DNA of 5,754 nucleotides from Propionibacteriaceae bacterium (lineage in GTDB: Bacteria > Actinomycetota > Actinomycetes > Propionibacteriales > Propionibacteriaceae): positions 1 through 5,754 of the forward strand of contig JAIRXX010000167.1 of assembly GCA_031268065.1 (NCBI GenBank), given 5' to 3'. Each line of letters begins with the position of its first letter. Position 1 is the stretch's first letter. Shown here piece after piece: positions 5,641 to 5,754 of the stretch. Position numbers and translations under genes: made by a program. The notes under the pieces are model-generated. The model made no database searches. It saw nothing but the letters and a program-made list of their open reading frames with translations, and was not told the DNA's origin.

Positions 5641-5754
5641 GGACGGCCCACCCAAGGGCTTGAGCCTACGTTGGACGACCCACCTAAGGGCTAGAGCCTA
5701 CGTTGGACGACCCACCCAAGGGCTAGAGCCTACGTTGGACGACCCACCCAAGGC
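5641..5754. repeat. Tandem array of a 32-bp repeat upstream of ftsK
   Basis: Three full head-to-tail copies lie at 5641-5672, 5673-5704 and 5705-5736, with an 18-base partial copy at 5737-5754 cut by the window edge. Each starts GGACG(A/G)CCCACC and ends GAGCCTACGTT. Copies 1 and 2 each differ from copy 3 at only two and one positions: unit position 6 and 21 in copy 1, position 13 in copy 2. The partial copy differs at its last base. Every full copy contains GGCT-N2-AGCC (unit positions 17-26), and the position 21 change falls in the 2-base centre. There are no spacers, so this is not a CRISPR array. The unit is not a multiple of 3 and no gene is apparent. The first copy ends 63 bp before the ftsK ATG. 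Confidence 0.93.

Noticed and set aside
5578..5655. Upstream extension of FtsK by 26 residues from a TTG at 5655.
   Set aside because: The extension would begin inside the tandem repeat, has no family-like sequence, and the MATRxSSP start at 5577 matches actinobacterial FtsK and is preceded by a well-placed -10.
5641..5754. CRISPR array.
   Set aside because: The 32-bp units are directly contiguous with no unique spacers between them.

Overview
The window is a compact chromosomal block from a moderately high-GC Gram-positive bacterium, almost certainly an actinomycete. The gene order ftsK - rimO - pgsA - cinA - clgR-like regulator - DUF3046 - (recA beyond the left edge) is a well-known actinobacterial arrangement, and the DUF3046 and ClgR-type proteins are largely confined to that phylum. 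Propionibacteriales or a neighbouring order is plausible, but I cannot fix the family. All six genes lie on the minus strand, so transcription runs from right to left, and coding density is very high.

Reading in the direction of transcription: positions 5641-5754 hold a tandem array of a 32-bp repeat that runs off the right edge. About 60 bp further on, ftsK (DNA translocase of the division septum) starts at 5577, with a -10-like hexamer spaced as in a leaderless promoter. rimO (ribosomal protein S12 methylthiotransferase) follows within a few bases. It has no standard start codon upstream of its essential first iron-sulfur cysteine. pgsA (phosphatidylglycerophosphate synthase family) follows after 7 bp, and cinA (C-terminal, NMN-deamidase-type form) overlaps pgsA by 8 bp. 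These four genes look like one transcription unit.

A 63-bp gap (574-636) separates cinA from the ClgR-like gene and carries a close match to a SigR/SigH/SigE-type stress promoter. The regulator overlaps the DUF3046 gene by one base. The last 94 bp (1-94) appear to be the recA control region: a LexA (SOS) box, a -10-like hexamer, a perfect DnaA-box 9-mer and a long imperfect hairpin. recA itself is not in the window, and its presence is inferred from conserved gene order.

Functionally the block joins chromosome segregation (FtsK), translation (RimO), membrane phospholipid synthesis (PgsA), pyridine nucleotide salvage (CinA/PncC) and stress or DNA-damage control (ClgR, LexA/RecA). I see no novel multi-gene system, mobile element, CRISPR array or RNA gene. 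The points of interest are the control regions, the 32-bp repeat array and the rimO start.
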